Assembly (NCBI RefSeq): GCF_040882025.1
Contig: NZ_JBBECC010000152.1
Location: 18,462-82,461 of the forward strand
From: Parvibaculum sp040882025
Lineage (GTDB): Bacteria > Pseudomonadota > Alphaproteobacteria > Parvibaculales > Parvibaculaceae
Direction of reading: 5' to 3'
Length of the DNA stretch: 64,000 nucleotides
Of this stretch, positions 32,224 through 41,215 are shown one piece after another. The notes below the pieces were generated by a model. That model saw nothing but the letters and a program-made list of their open reading frames with translations, was not told the DNA's origin and made no database searches. Made by a program: the position numbers and the translations under genes. The number at the start of each line of letters is the position of its first letter. Position 1 is the first letter of the stretch.

Positions 32224-33507
32224 ATGTTCGCCTCAGAGCAGGGCCGCCGTGCCCGTTCGCGCCTCTCTTCCAAAGCAATCGCGAAATCCGCGCCGTCCTC
32301 GAAGACGGTCAAGGGCCGCAAGCCGCGCCTGCGCCTTGTGCCGCAGGCAGCCGAGCTGCCGACGGAGCGCGGCGGCTTGCCGCCGAAGATCGCCCGCTAC
32401 GTCGCGACGGCCGAGCTGCCGTCGCCCTGCCTGATCGTCGACGTCGACATCGTCGCCCACAACTTCGAGGAGCTGGCGCGCTCGCTGCCCGAGGCGCGCA
32501 TCTTCTATGCGGTGAAAGCGAACCCGGCCGACGAAATTGTCGCGCGCCTGGCCCGTCTCGGTTCGGCCTTCGATACGGCCAGCATGGGCGAGATCGATTT
32601 GTGCCTGTCGCATGGCGTCGCGCCTGAGCGCCTTTCCTTCGGCAACACGATCAAGAAGGAACGCGACATCGGAGAGGCCTATCGGAAGGGCGTTCGCATG
32701 TTCGCCTTCGACAGTGAGCCGGAGCTTGAAAAGATTGCCTGCGTCGCGCCGGGATCGAAAGTCTACTGCCGCGTCTTGATGGAATGCGAAGGCGCCGAAT
32801 GGCCGCTGTCGCGCAAGTTCGGTTGCGAGCCCGCGATGGCCGTCGATCTGCTGGCAAGCGCCGCGGCGCGCGGCCTCGACGCCTATGGCATTTCTTTCCA
32901 TGTCGGCTCGCAGCAAACCGATCTCATGCAATATGACAAGGCGCTCGAGCTTTCGGTCTCGCTCTTCCGCGAACTCGAGACGCGCGGCGTTCATCTGCGC
33001 ATGGTCAATATCGGCGGCGGCTTCCCGTCGCGCTACCGTACCGAGGTGCCCTCGATCCCGGCTTATGGCGCGGCGATCCGCGAAGCGCTCACACGCCATT
33101 TCGGCGACAACCAGCCGGAAGTCATCGTCGAGCCCGGCCGCGGTGTCGTCGGCGATGCCGGCGTCATCCAGGCTGAAATCGTGCTCGTGTCGCAGAAGGG
33201 TGGCGACGACGACCGACGATGGGTCTATCTCGATGCCGGCAAGTTCCACGGCCTTGCCGAAACCATGGACGAGGCGATCAAGTATCGCCTGCTGACCTCG
33301 CGCGACGGTGGCGAAACTTCACCCGTCGTGCTGGCCGGCCCGACCTGCGACAGCGCCGACATTCTCTACGAGAAGACGGATTATCGTCTGCCGACGGCAC
33401 TGGCAGCGGGCGACAAGGTCTGGATCCTAGCCACCGGAGCCTACACGACGACCTATTCGGCCGTCAGCTTCAATGGCTTTCCGCCGCTCGCCAGCGTCTG
33501 TATCTGA
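32224..33507 (+). CDS. ornithine/lysine decarboxylase-type PLP enzyme (alanine-racemase-fold)
   Basis: This 427-residue fold-type III PLP decarboxylase likely makes putrescine from ornithine (or cadaverine from lysine). Key parts are IFYAVKANPADE with the PLP lysine, FGNTIKKERDI, ISFHVGSQQTD, NIGGGFPSRY, VEPGRGVVGDAG and GPTCDSADIL with the active-site cysteine. The ending SFNGFPPL is typical. ATG 32224 has AAGGG 8 nt upstream; GTG 32215 is the alternative. About 45 basic residues precede the catalytic domain, longer than in usual bacterial ornithine decarboxylases of about 380 residues. Confidence 0.88.
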   Translation: MFASEQGRRARSRLSSKAIAKSAPSSKTVKGRKPRLRLVPQAAELPTERGGLPPKIARYVATAELPSPCLIVDVDIVAHNFEELARSLPEARIFYAVKANPADEIVARLARLGSAFDTASMGEIDLCLSHGVAPERLSFGNTIKKERDIGEAYRKGVRMFAFDSEPELEKIACVAPGSKVYCRVLMECEGAEWPLSRKFGCEPAMAVDLLASAAARGLDAYGISFHVGSQQTDLMQYDKALELSVSLFRELETRGVHLRMVNIGGGFPSRYRTEVPSIPAYGAAIREALTRHFGDNQPEVIVEPGRGVVGDAGVIQAEIVLVSQKGGDDDRRWVYLDAGKFHGLAETMDEAIKYRLLTSRDGGETSPVVLAGPTCDSADILYEKTDYRLPTALAAGDKVWILATGAYTTTYSAVSFNGFPPLASVCI

Positions 33508-33563
33508 AGCGGTCTACAGCACCCATTCCACAAAACATTTGAGCCCTGCCTTCGCGCAGGTTG

Positions 33564-33579
33564 CCGGCCATTTGGCCGG
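33564..33579 (+). other. hairpin just upstream of the GNAT start
   Basis: CCGGCC (33564-33569), ATTT and GGCCGG (33574-33579) form a 6-bp stem ending 13 nt before the GNAT ATG, with a second small stem (CTGC/GCAG) directly before it. There is no T-run. It could end the decarboxylase transcript weakly or affect GNAT translation. Confidence 0.35.
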
Positions 33580-33592
33580 GACGGACAGGCCA

Positions 33593-34159
33593 ATGAAAAT
33601 TGTCGTTGAGAAAGACATCCACAAGCCCGTGGTCGAGCGACTGGTCGCCGATGCCTTCGGACCGGAGCGCTTCGCCAAGGCGGTCTATCGCCTGCGCGAA
33701 GGCGTGGAACATGACGCTTCGCTGGCCCTGGTCGCGCTTGATCGAGGTGACGTTGTCGGTACGCTGCGCTTCTGGCCGGTGGCGATTGCCGGTGCTGTGC
33801 CCGCTTTGCTGCTTGGGCCGCTGGTGACGGCTCCTGCCCGGCAAGGTGAGGGCATAGGCGGCCGGTTGATGCGCGCCGGTCTCGATCGCGCGGCCGCGCA
33901 AGGCCATCGCATCGTGATGCTGGTCGGGGACGAGCCCTACTACCGGCGCTTCGGCTTTGTCCGCGCATTGGCGCGGCGGCTCGATCTGCCGGGTTGGGTC
34001 GACCCCGCCCGTTTTCTGGCTCGTGAACTCGTGGCTGGCTCGTTGACAGGCGTCTCGGGCATGGTCGGCAGACCGGTGCATATCGAATTTGGGTCGGGTC
34101 GCCCTGACGTTGCGGTAAATGCCCCCTTTGCCGCAGGGGGCGAAATCGGGCGCAACTGA
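33593..34159 (+). CDS. GNAT-family N-acetyltransferase (YhbS-like)
   Basis: This 188-residue protein starts at ATG 33593; the longer upstream frame overlaps the decarboxylase and has no homology. It shows the acetyl-CoA-binding region LGPLVTAPARQGEGIGGRLM and a GHRIVMLVGDEPYYRRFGF segment common in YhbS-type acetyltransferases. The substrate is unknown. It lies 85 nt after the decarboxylase, so polyamine acetylation is a tempting idea, but the family gives no direct support. Confidence 0.85.
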   Translation: MKIVVEKDIHKPVVERLVADAFGPERFAKAVYRLREGVEHDASLALVALDRGDVVGTLRFWPVAIAGAVPALLLGPLVTAPARQGEGIGGRLMRAGLDRAAAQGHRIVMLVGDEPYYRRFGFVRALARRLDLPGWVDPARFLARELVAGSLTGVSGMVGRPVHIEFGSGRPDVAVNAPFAAGGEIGRN

Positions 34160-34171
34160 CCTTATATTGGT

Positions 34172-34200
34172 CTTGCGCTAGAGTGCGGAACCGTCCATTT
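34172..34200 (+). promoter_or_regulatory. candidate heat-shock (RpoH-type) promoter of clpP
   Basis: CTTGCG (34172-34177), 17 nt, then CCATTT (34195-34200) resembles the CTTG / CCCCAT-type boxes of RpoH promoters. The same -10 and spacing occur before lon (36570-36598). Transcription would start about 95 nt before the clpP ATG. Confidence 0.4.
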
Positions 34201-34301
34201 ACCGAATCAGGTTATCCCGGTCCCATGCGGTTTTGTCGGGCGCTGCCGCGCAATTGTCCGCAAGCATGCCGCAGGAAACAGGCCGACGCCCAGGAGAGAC
34301 A

Positions 34302-34934
34302 ATGAAAGACCCCATCGAAACCTATATGAACCTTGTGCCGATGGTGGTCGAGCAGACCAATCGCGGCGAGCGTGCCTATGACATCTTTTCGCGTCTGCTG
34401 AAGGAGCACATTATCTTCGTCGCCGGTCCGGTCGAAGACGGCATGGCGATGCTGGTGACCGCGCAGCTTCTTTTCCTCGAAGCCGAAAACCCCAAAAAAG
34501 AAATCTCGATGTACATCAATTCGCCGGGCGGCATCGTGACGTCCGGCCTGGCGATCTACGACACGATGCAGCATGTCCGCCCGCCGATCTCGACAGTGTG
34601 CATGGGGCAGGCGGCGTCTATGGGATCGCTCTTGCTGGCAGCCGGCGAAAAGGGAATGCGGTTCGCACTTCCCAATGCGCGGATCATGGTTCATCAGCCG
34701 TCGGGCGGCTTTCAGGGGCAGGCGTCAGACATCGAAATCCATGCCCGCGAAACGATCGCGATTCGCGAACGGCTCAATAACATATATGTGAAGCACACCG
34801 GGCAAAGCCTCAAGGCGGTCGAGGATGCGCTGGAGCGAGATAATTTTATGAGCCCTGAGCGCGCCCTGGAATTCGGCATCATCGATCATGTCGGTGTGGT
34901 GCGACCGTCACAGGATGACGCCAAAAAGGCTTGA
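34302..34934 (+). CDS. clpP: ATP-dependent Clp protease proteolytic subunit
   Basis: ClpP forms the tetradecameric serine protease chamber that works with ClpX or ClpA. The start at 34302 (210 residues, MKDPIETYMNLVPMVVEQTN) follows AGGAGA. The protein shows MYINSPGGIVTSGLAIYDTM, the nucleophile motif CMGQAASMGSLLLA, MVHQPSGGFQGQASDIEIHA with the histidine, and the late FMSPERALEFGIIDHV. No propeptide is obvious beyond a few residues. clpX follows after 328 nt, in which no gene was recognised. Confidence 0.97.
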   Translation: MKDPIETYMNLVPMVVEQTNRGERAYDIFSRLLKEHIIFVAGPVEDGMAMLVTAQLLFLEAENPKKEISMYINSPGGIVTSGLAIYDTMQHVRPPISTVCMGQAASMGSLLLAAGEKGMRFALPNARIMVHQPSGGFQGQASDIEIHARETIAIRERLNNIYVKHTGQSLKAVEDALERDNFMSPERALEFGIIDHVGVVRPSQDDAKKA

Positions 34935-35262
34935 AACGGAAGCTTTTCAGGTGAAGGCAGGCCGCTGCGCTAAGGCCGCTCCTGTCGAATCTAGCGGCAA
35001 ATGCGCAGGATTCGGGCTCTCCGGAAGCTGCGCCGCCGCGACGGAAACGCCGTGTTGCGCCGTTATGGAGGGTAATGAAATGTTGATCCCTCAGCGAATA
35101 ACATGCTCGTATGTCTGAAAGATGACCGGGAAAGCATCTGCAATTCGCGCTGTGACGTATAGCGACGGCAGGCCGCTTGATCGGGTGGTGGAAGGCGGGC
35201 ACGGTTTGTGCTGGGGTAACGGAAGAAGCCCGTTCCGGCTAGCGGGTTACTAAGGAGTTTTT

Positions 35263-36528
35263 ATGAGCAAGGTGAGCGGCGGCGACTCCAAGAACACGCT
35301 CTACTGTTCCTTTTGCGGCAAGAGCCAGCACGAGGTCAGGAAGCTGATTGCGGGACCGACCGTCTTTATCTGCGACGAATGCGTCGAACTCTGCATGGAC
35401 ATCATCCGCGAGGAAAACAAAAGCTCGCTGGTGAAGTCGCGTGACGGGGTTCCCGCGCCGCAGGAAATCTGTTCCGTGCTGGATGACTACGTGATCGGGC
35501 AGCAGCATGCCAAGCGTGTTCTGTCGGTCGCGGTTCACAACCATTACAAGCGTCTCAACCACGCCGCGAAGAACAATGACGTCGAGCTCGCCAAGTCGAA
35601 CATCCTGCTGATCGGCCCGACCGGCTGCGGCAAGACGTTGTTGGCCCAGACGCTCGCCCGCATTCTCGATGTGCCGTTCACGATGGCGGACGCGACGACG
35701 CTGACGGAAGCCGGCTATGTTGGCGAGGATGTTGAGAATATTATCCTGAAGCTGCTGCAGTCGGCCGACTACAATGTCGAGCGCGCGCAGCGTGGCATCG
35801 TCTATATCGACGAAGTCGACAAGATCAGCCGCAAATCCGACAACCCCTCGATCACCCGCGACGTTTCGGGCGAGGGTGTTCAGCAGGCATTGCTGAAGAT
35901 TATGGAAGGTACGGTTGCCTCGGTGCCGCCACAGGGTGGCCGCAAGCATCCGCAGCAGGAATTCCTGCAAGTCGACACGACCAACATCCTCTTTATTTGC
36001 GGCGGCGCTTTCGCCGGCCTCGAAAGGATCATTGGTCAGCGTGGCAAGGGCGCTGGCATCGGCTTCAGCGCCAAGGTCCAGTCGGTCGAAGACCGGCGTA
36101 CCGGCGAGATTCTGAAGGACCTGGAGCCCGAGGACTTGCTGAAGTTTGGCCTGATTCCCGAGTTCGTCGGCCGCATGCCGGTTCTGGCGACGCTGGAGGA
36201 CCTTGACGAAGAGGCGCTCGTCACCATCCTGACCCAGCCGAAGAACGCGCTGGTCAAGCAGTATGAGCGTCTGTTCGAGATGGAGAATGTACGTCTGACC
36301 TTTTCCGAGGAGGCGTTGCGCTCCATCGCGCGCAAGGCGATCGACCGCAAGACCGGTGCGCGCGGGTTGCGCTCCATCCTGGAATCAATTCTGCTCGATA
36401 CGATGTTCGAACTGCCGACGCTCGAGGGCGTTGAGGAGGTCGTCATCAGCGGTGAAGTGGTCGAGGGCAAGGCGCGCCCGCTCTACATATATGCCGAACG
36501 GCAGGGCGACGTCGGCACGAGCGCCTGA
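35263..36528 (+). CDS. clpX: ATP-dependent Clp protease ATP-binding subunit ClpX
   Basis: ClpX unfolds tagged proteins and feeds them to ClpP. The 421-residue protein has the N-terminal zinc-binding domain (CSFCGKSQHEV and ICDECVELC), Walker A GPTGCGKTLLAQTL, the pore/Walker B region GIVYIDEVDKISRK, and the IGF-loop region near GKGAGIGFSAKV that docks on ClpP. The preceding 34935-35262 gap has its own untranslated stretch, so clpX may have a separate promoter; I did not find a convincing one. Confidence 0.97.
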   Translation: MSKVSGGDSKNTLYCSFCGKSQHEVRKLIAGPTVFICDECVELCMDIIREENKSSLVKSRDGVPAPQEICSVLDDYVIGQQHAKRVLSVAVHNHYKRLNHAAKNNDVELAKSNILLIGPTGCGKTLLAQTLARILDVPFTMADATTLTEAGYVGEDVENIILKLLQSADYNVERAQRGIVYIDEVDKISRKSDNPSITRDVSGEGVQQALLKIMEGTVASVPPQGGRKHPQQEFLQVDTTNILFICGGAFAGLERIIGQRGKGAGIGFSAKVQSVEDRRTGEILKDLEPEDLLKFGLIPEFVGRMPVLATLEDLDEEALVTILTQPKNALVKQYERLFEMENVRLTFSEEALRSIARKAIDRKTGARGLRSILESILLDTMFELPTLEGVEEVVISGEVVEGKARPLYIYAERQGDVGTSA

Positions 36529-36565
36529 AAGGGCTGAAAACCCGCAATTTGCAACGATCGGCAAG

Positions 36566-36599
36566 TGGCCTTGAAAGCGTGGTCTTTCAGGGCCATTTT
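36566..36599 (+). terminator. hairpin after clpX, probable terminator
   Basis: TGGCCTTGAAAG (36566-36577) pairs with CTTTCAGGGCCA (36584-36595), with one G-T pair, followed by TTTTC. It lies 38 nt after the clpX stop. The same bases contain the proposed lon heat-shock promoter, so the two roles may be combined. Confidence 0.65.
36570..36598 (+). promoter_or_regulatory. candidate heat-shock (RpoH-type) promoter of lon
   Basis: CTTGAA (36570-36575), 17 nt, CCATTT (36593-36598). Box sequence and spacing match the clpP candidate. It would leave a 5' leader of about 180 nt that includes a 7-bp hairpin (CCGCCCG/CGGGCGG, 36647-36665). Confidence 0.45.
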
Positions 36600-36784
36600 C
36601 TATCTAACCGACGGTCCCCGGTGCTGATGCAGGCCGAGGACCGTAACCGCCCGAAATCCGGGCGGCGCCCGCGAATCCCGCTATTCTGGCCGTCAGTCGG
36701 CCATCAGCATTCATTCAGAATCGGATGCTAGGCTGGAGCTTCGCTGCGGGCGGCAGTCGAGTCAGGTAAAGGCAGGTAGTTGAT

Positions 36785-39238
36785 ATGACCGAGAAAGAGA
36801 AGCGCAATCAGAATACGACGGCAGGCGCCAGTGGCGATGCCCTTGTGTTGCCGGTGCTGCCGTTGCGCGACATTGTCGTTTTCCCCCACATGATCGTGCC
36901 GCTCTTTGTCGGACGTGAAAAGTCTGTGCGGGCGCTCGAAAATGTCATGCAGGACGACAAGCAGATTTTGCTGGTCGCCCAGAAGAACGCCGCCGACGAC
37001 AATCCGAATACGGACGATATCTACGAGATCGGCGCCATCGGCACCGTTCTGCAGCTTCTGAAGCTGCCTGACAACACTGTCAAGGTGCTGGTCGAGGGTG
37101 TGCGCCGCGCGCGCGTCAAGCGCTACATCGACAACCCCGAATTCTTCGAAGCCGAGGTCGAAGCGATCGAAGAGAACGAGGCTGACGGCGATCAGATCGA
37201 AGGACTGGCGCGCTCGGTGGTCTCGCAGTTCGAAGGCTATGTGAAGCTCAACAAGAAGGTTCCGCCGGAAGTTCTGGGTTCGATTGGACAGATCGAGGAT
37301 CCGGCGAAGCTGGCGGACACGGTCGCGAGCCACATCAACATCAAGATTCCCGAAAAGCAGGAACTTCTCGAGATGTCGTCGGTCGCCGGCCGGCTGGAGC
37401 GCGTCTACTCGCTGATGGAAGGCGAAATCGGCGTGCTGCAGGTCGAAAAGCGCATCCGCAGCCGCGTCAAGCGCCAGATGGAGAAAACACAGCGCGAGTA
37501 CTATCTGAACGAGCAGATGAAGGCCATTCAGAAGGAGCTCGGCGACGGCGACGATGGGCGTGAGGAAATTCGCGAGCTCGAAGAACGCATTCAGAAGGTC
37601 AAGCTCTCCAAGGAAGCACGCGAAAAGGCGGTAGCCGAGCTGAAGAAGCTCAAGCAGATGAGCCCCATGTCGGCTGAAGCGACCGTCGTGCGCAATTATC
37701 TCGACTGGCTACTCTCCGTGCCGTGGAAGCAGAAGAGCCGCGTCAAAAAAGATCTGGCGAACGCGCAGGAGATACTCGATGCCGATCATTACGGCCTCGA
37801 CAAGGTCAAGGAGCGTATCGTCGAATATCTGGCGGTCCAGAACCGCGCCAACAAGCTGAAGGGGCCGATCCTCTGCCTCGTCGGCCCGCCCGGTGTCGGC
37901 AAGACCTCGCTCGGCAAGTCGATCGCTCGCGCGACAGGGCGCGATTTTGTGCGCATGTCGCTGGGCGGTGTGCGCGACGAAGCCGAAATCCGTGGTCACC
38001 GCCGCACCTACATAGGCTCGATGCCCGGCAAGGTTATCCAGTCGATGAAGAAGGTGAAGCACACAAATCCGCTCTTCCTGCTCGACGAGATCGACAAGAT
38101 GGGCTCGGATTTCCGGGGCGATCCATCGTCGGCGCTGCTCGAGGTTCTCGATCCCGAGCAGAACAATTCGTTCTCCGACCACTATCTGGAGGTCGACTAC
38201 GATCTCTCGGACGTCATGTTCGTGACGACGGCGAACACGCTCAACATCCCTGAACCGCTGATGGACCGGATGGAGATCATCCGTATCGCCGGCTACACCG
38301 AGGATGAGAAGGTCGAGATTGCACGCCGCCATCTGATCCAGAAGGCGGTCGACGGTCACGGCTTGCGCAAGGGCGAGTGGTCGATCGACGATGAAGCGCT
38401 GCGGCAGTTGATTCGCGTTTACACGCGCGAGGCGGGCGTCCGGAACCTGGAGCGCGAGCTGAACAATCTGGCTCGCAAGGCGGTCAAACGCATTCTGACC
38501 GAACCGGAAACCAAGTCGATCAAGCTGACGATGGAAAACATCGCCGACTTTGCCGGCGTGCCGAAATATCGCTTCGGCGAGGCGGAAGGCGAGGATCAGG
38601 TCGGCATCGTGACCGGTCTGGCCTGGACCGAGGTCGGCGGCGAACTGTTGACCATCGAAGGTGTAATGATGCCCGGCAAGGGCCGCATGACGGTCACGGG
38701 CAACCTGCGCGATGTAATGAAGGAGTCGATCTCGGCGGCGAGTTCCTATGTCCGTTCGCGGGCGACTCGCTTCGGCATCGAACCGCCACTCTTCGACCGC
38801 CGTGACATCCATGTCCACGTGCCGGAGGGTGCCACGCCGAAGGACGGTCCGTCCGCCGGCGTCGCCATGACGGCCGCTATCGTGTCGGTTATGACCGGCA
38901 TTCCTGTCCGCAAGGACGTGGCAATGACAGGTGAGATGACGCTCCGCGGCCGGGTGCTGCCCATCGGCGGTCTCAAGGAGAAGCTCCTTGCGGCGCTCCG
39001 TGGCGGCATCAAGAAGGTGCTGATCCCACAGGACAACGCCAAGGATCTCGCCGAGATCCCGGACAATGTGAAGAGCGGTCTGGAGATCGTACCGGTCAAC
39101 ACCATCGACGATGCGCTAAGGCACGCGCTGACGCGCATGCCCGATCCCATCGAATGGGACGAGGACGCCTGGCAGGCTGAGCAGGCCGCCGCCGGACGCA
39201 ACCGACCGGAGACAATCGAACCGGTTATGGCACATTAA
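36785..39238 (+). CDS. lon: ATP-dependent protease Lon
   Basis: Lon is a self-contained AAA+ protease for damaged and regulatory proteins. The 817-residue product has the N-terminal substrate-binding domain (LPLRDIVVFPHMIVPLFVGR), Walker A GPPGVGKTSLGKSIA, Walker B FLLDEIDKMG, and the protease domain with the catalytic serine in KDGPSAGVAMT and the lysine in GGLKEKLLAALRGG. This is bacterial LonA architecture at the normal length. It follows clpX and precedes HU, the common alphaproteobacterial order. Confidence 0.98.
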   Translation: MTEKEKRNQNTTAGASGDALVLPVLPLRDIVVFPHMIVPLFVGREKSVRALENVMQDDKQILLVAQKNAADDNPNTDDIYEIGAIGTVLQLLKLPDNTVKVLVEGVRRARVKRYIDNPEFFEAEVEAIEENEADGDQIEGLARSVVSQFEGYVKLNKKVPPEVLGSIGQIEDPAKLADTVASHINIKIPEKQELLEMSSVAGRLERVYSLMEGEIGVLQVEKRIRSRVKRQMEKTQREYYLNEQMKAIQKELGDGDDGREEIRELEERIQKVKLSKEAREKAVAELKKLKQMSPMSAEATVVRNYLDWLLSVPWKQKSRVKKDLANAQEILDADHYGLDKVKERIVEYLAVQNRANKLKGPILCLVGPPGVGKTSLGKSIARATGRDFVRMSLGGVRDEAEIRGHRRTYIGSMPGKVIQSMKKVKHTNPLFLLDEIDKMGSDFRGDPSSALLEVLDPEQNNSFSDHYLEVDYDLSDVMFVTTANTLNIPEPLMDRMEIIRIAGYTEDEKVEIARRHLIQKAVDGHGLRKGEWSIDDEALRQLIRVYTREAGVRNLERELNNLARKAVKRILTEPETKSIKLTMENIADFAGVPKYRFGEAEGEDQVGIVTGLAWTEVGGELLTIEGVMMPGKGRMTVTGNLRDVMKESISAASSYVRSRATRFGIEPPLFDRRDIHVHVPEGATPKDGPSAGVAMTAAIVSVMTGIPVRKDVAMTGEMTLRGRVLPIGGLKEKLLAALRGGIKKVLIPQDNAKDLAEIPDNVKSGLEIVPVNTIDDALRHALTRMPDPIEWDEDAWQAEQAAAGRNRPETIEPVMAH

Positions 39239-39274
39239 TATCGTCGAATACCGATTATGGTGCGGCAAGAAGCG

Positions 39275-39300
39275 AAACGGGAGCCTCATGGCTCCCGTTT
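39275..39300 (+). terminator. intrinsic terminator of lon
   Basis: AAACGGGAGCC (39275-39285), loop TCAT and GGCTCCCGTTT (39290-39300) form a perfect 11-bp stem ending in T3, then CTGCTTT. Confidence 0.8.
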
Positions 39301-39347
39301 CTGCTTTGGGCATCTCGAATTTTCCGCAGAAATCCTTTGTTTTTACT

Positions 39348-39377
39348 TTGACCCCCTTCTTGGCAGACGAGTAGACT
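39348..39377 (+). promoter_or_regulatory. sigma-70 promoter of the HU gene
   Basis: TTGACC (39348-39353) and TAGACT (39372-39377) are separated by 18 nt. The predicted start near 39384 leaves a leader of about 48 nt before the HU GTG codon. Confidence 0.6.
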
Positions 39378-39431
39378 CTTAACGCTTGAGGGAATCCCGA
39401 TTCCCCGCCATCGCATCAGAAGGGGCCCGAC

Positions 39432-39707
39432 GTGAACAAGAACGATCTCATTGCAGAAGTGGCGGACCGGACCGGTCTATCCAAGGCCGATGCGACCAAA
39501 TCCGTCGACTATGTGTTCGACATCATCACGGACTCGCTGAAAAAGGGCGAAGAGGTCCGACTGGTCGGCTTCGGCACGTTCAACGTGTCGAACCGGGCAG
39601 CTACCGAGGGCCGCAACCCGCGTACCGGCGAGACGATTCAGATCCCGGCCTCGAAGCAGCCGAAGTTCAAGGCCGGCAAGGGTCTCAAGGACGCTGTGAA
39701 CAGCTGA
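39432..39707 (+). CDS. hupB: DNA-binding protein HU
   Basis: This 91-residue HU-family protein begins with GTG at 39432, with AAGGGG 7 nt upstream. It has the family outline: MNKNDLIAEVADRTGLSKAD, VRLVGFGTFNV, the DNA-inserting arm GRNPRTGETIQIPASKQPKF with the intercalating proline region, and FKAGKGLKDAVN. HU bends DNA and organises the nucleoid. It is a single-gene unit bounded by a promoter and a strong terminator. Confidence 0.97.
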   Translation: MNKNDLIAEVADRTGLSKADATKSVDYVFDIITDSLKKGEEVRLVGFGTFNVSNRAATEGRNPRTGETIQIPASKQPKFKAGKGLKDAVNS

Positions 39708-39731
39708 GCTGAGAAAAACCACGAGTTTGAG

Positions 39732-39765
39732 GGCCGGCCGCATCGAGAAGCGCGCCGGCCTTTTT
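39732..39765 (+). terminator. intrinsic terminator of the HU gene
   Basis: GGCCGGC (39732-39738) and GCCGGCC (39754-39760) enclose 15 nt and are followed by T5. The convergent MFS gene's stop codon begins inside the T-run. Confidence 0.8.
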
Positions 39766-41167
39766 ATTTGAAGGCCTCCGATCCTGCCGCCGGTTCCGGC
39801 GTTGTTTCGTCAGCTCCATCGCCTGTCGGCTCTTCGTCAGCGGCGCGCGGATCGAGCTCGGTTGGCAGCGGATGAACTTGCGGGAATGGAACGGCGACGA
39901 AGTCTGCCCGTTGTTCCTCCGGCAACGCCGGTGTCGAGATGATGCGATGAACCGTATAGATGGCAAAGAGGAGGTGAACCAGCGCCGGGAAAACGAAGAC
40001 CGACGAAATACCGAAGCTGCCAACGCCAATCGACGCGGCCGTCGGGCCCACGATTGCGCCGAGAGAATAGACGACCAGCAACCCCCCAGAGACAGACACA
40101 AAGCTCTCACTCTGACCGTGATCGTTCATATGCGCCACGCAGACCGAATAAAGCGTCAGCGCGAAGACGCCGAACAGGACGCCGGCAAGCATGATGGCGG
40201 CCACGCTGCCGCTGATGCCGGCGACAACGAGCGCCGTTTCTCCCAGCGCCGAGCCGAGGCAGAGCCCGACGATGACGCGCCGTCGGTCCATTCGGTCCGA
40301 AATGCGGCCGATCGGCCATTGCGCAGTCGCCCCTCCCGTAATCGCCGCAAGCATGAAAGCTGCGATTCCACCTTCGCCAAGGCCGCTTTCCATCGCGTAG
40401 AGCGGTGCCAGCGTCCAGAACGGTGCGTTGGTCAAACCCACCACAAATGAGCCCACCAGTCCGACAGGCGAGAGCGCATAAAGATTCCGGATATTGATAC
40501 GCGTGCTCTGGATGGGCATGGGCTGGACGGAACTCGTCATCGCGACGGGCACCAGAGCCAGGGACGTCAGGATCGAACAAATGGCAAAGAGGATGAAGCC
40601 GGTCGAGTCGGCGGCGTTGAGCATCAATTGCCCGCCGGCAAGTGCCGTCAGATTGACCGCGAGATATATGGCGAAGATTCGCCCGCGCGTGTCGTTGGCG
40701 GATTGCTCGTTGAGCCAGCTCTCAATCACCATATAGAGGCCGGCAAAGCAGAATCCCGTCAACACCCGCATCAACGCCCAGATGGCAGGATCCGCGGACA
40801 TGGCGTGAACAAGCGGCGCTGCGGCTGCGAGTCCGCAAAACGTGGCAAAACTGCGGATGTGACCCGCCCGGTGCACGATATGCGGTGTCGCGAAACAGCC
40901 CCCCAGAAATCCGGCGAAATAGAAGCTGCCGATGACGCCGACGGTTATGGTTGCAAAACCTTCGTGCCCGGCGCGAATGGGGATTAGCGTACCTAGAAGC
41001 CCGTTGCCGACCAGCAGGATTGCCGTGGCCATCAGCAACGAAAGGACGGGGGCGAGCGTACGAGTCAAACGGGGCACCCGGTCTGTCGATGAGCCAAAAG
41101 GCGGAGAATCAAGATCGGGCGTTTGGGCGGCCATTGCAATGGCCACGATTGCATTGCCGGCGGGCAT
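39764..41167 (-). CDS. major facilitator superfamily transporter (YcaD-like)
   Basis: This 467-residue protein has about twelve hydrophobic segments and an MFS signature between segments 2 and 3 (GCFATPHIVHRAGHIRSF); the second half has GRISDRMDRRRVIVG. The sequence MVIESWLNEQSANDTRGRIF is typical of the YcaD subgroup of uncharacterised transporters. The N-terminal 35 residues and C-terminal 60 residues are hydrophilic; the C-terminus is Pro/Glu-rich. ATG at 41134 is an alternative start. The substrate is unknown. Confidence 0.85.
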   Translation of the reverse strand: MPAGNAIVAIAMAAQTPDLDSPPFGSSTDRVPRLTRTLAPVLSLLMATAILLVGNGLLGTLIPIRAGHEGFATITVGVIGSFYFAGFLGGCFATPHIVHRAGHIRSFATFCGLAAAAPLVHAMSADPAIWALMRVLTGFCFAGLYMVIESWLNEQSANDTRGRIFAIYLAVNLTALAGGQLMLNAADSTGFILFAICSILTSLALVPVAMTSSVQPMPIQSTRINIRNLYALSPVGLVGSFVVGLTNAPFWTLAPLYAMESGLGEGGIAAFMLAAITGGATAQWPIGRISDRMDRRRVIVGLCLGSALGETALVVAGISGSVAAIMLAGVLFGVFALTLYSVCVAHMNDHGQSESFVSVSGGLLVVYSLGAIVGPTAASIGVGSFGISSVFVFPALVHLLFAIYTVHRIISTPALPEEQRADFVAVPFPQVHPLPTELDPRAADEEPTGDGADETTPEPAAGSEAFK

Positions 41168-41215
41168 TCGTTAGGAGTTGCGGAATTGCCCGACGAGGTG
41201 CTTTGGCGCGGGCAG

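Noticed and set aside
34930..34960. CTTGAA after clpP as a heat-shock promoter for clpX
   Set aside because: No CCATTT-like box occurs at the 17-nt spacing seen for clpP and lon.
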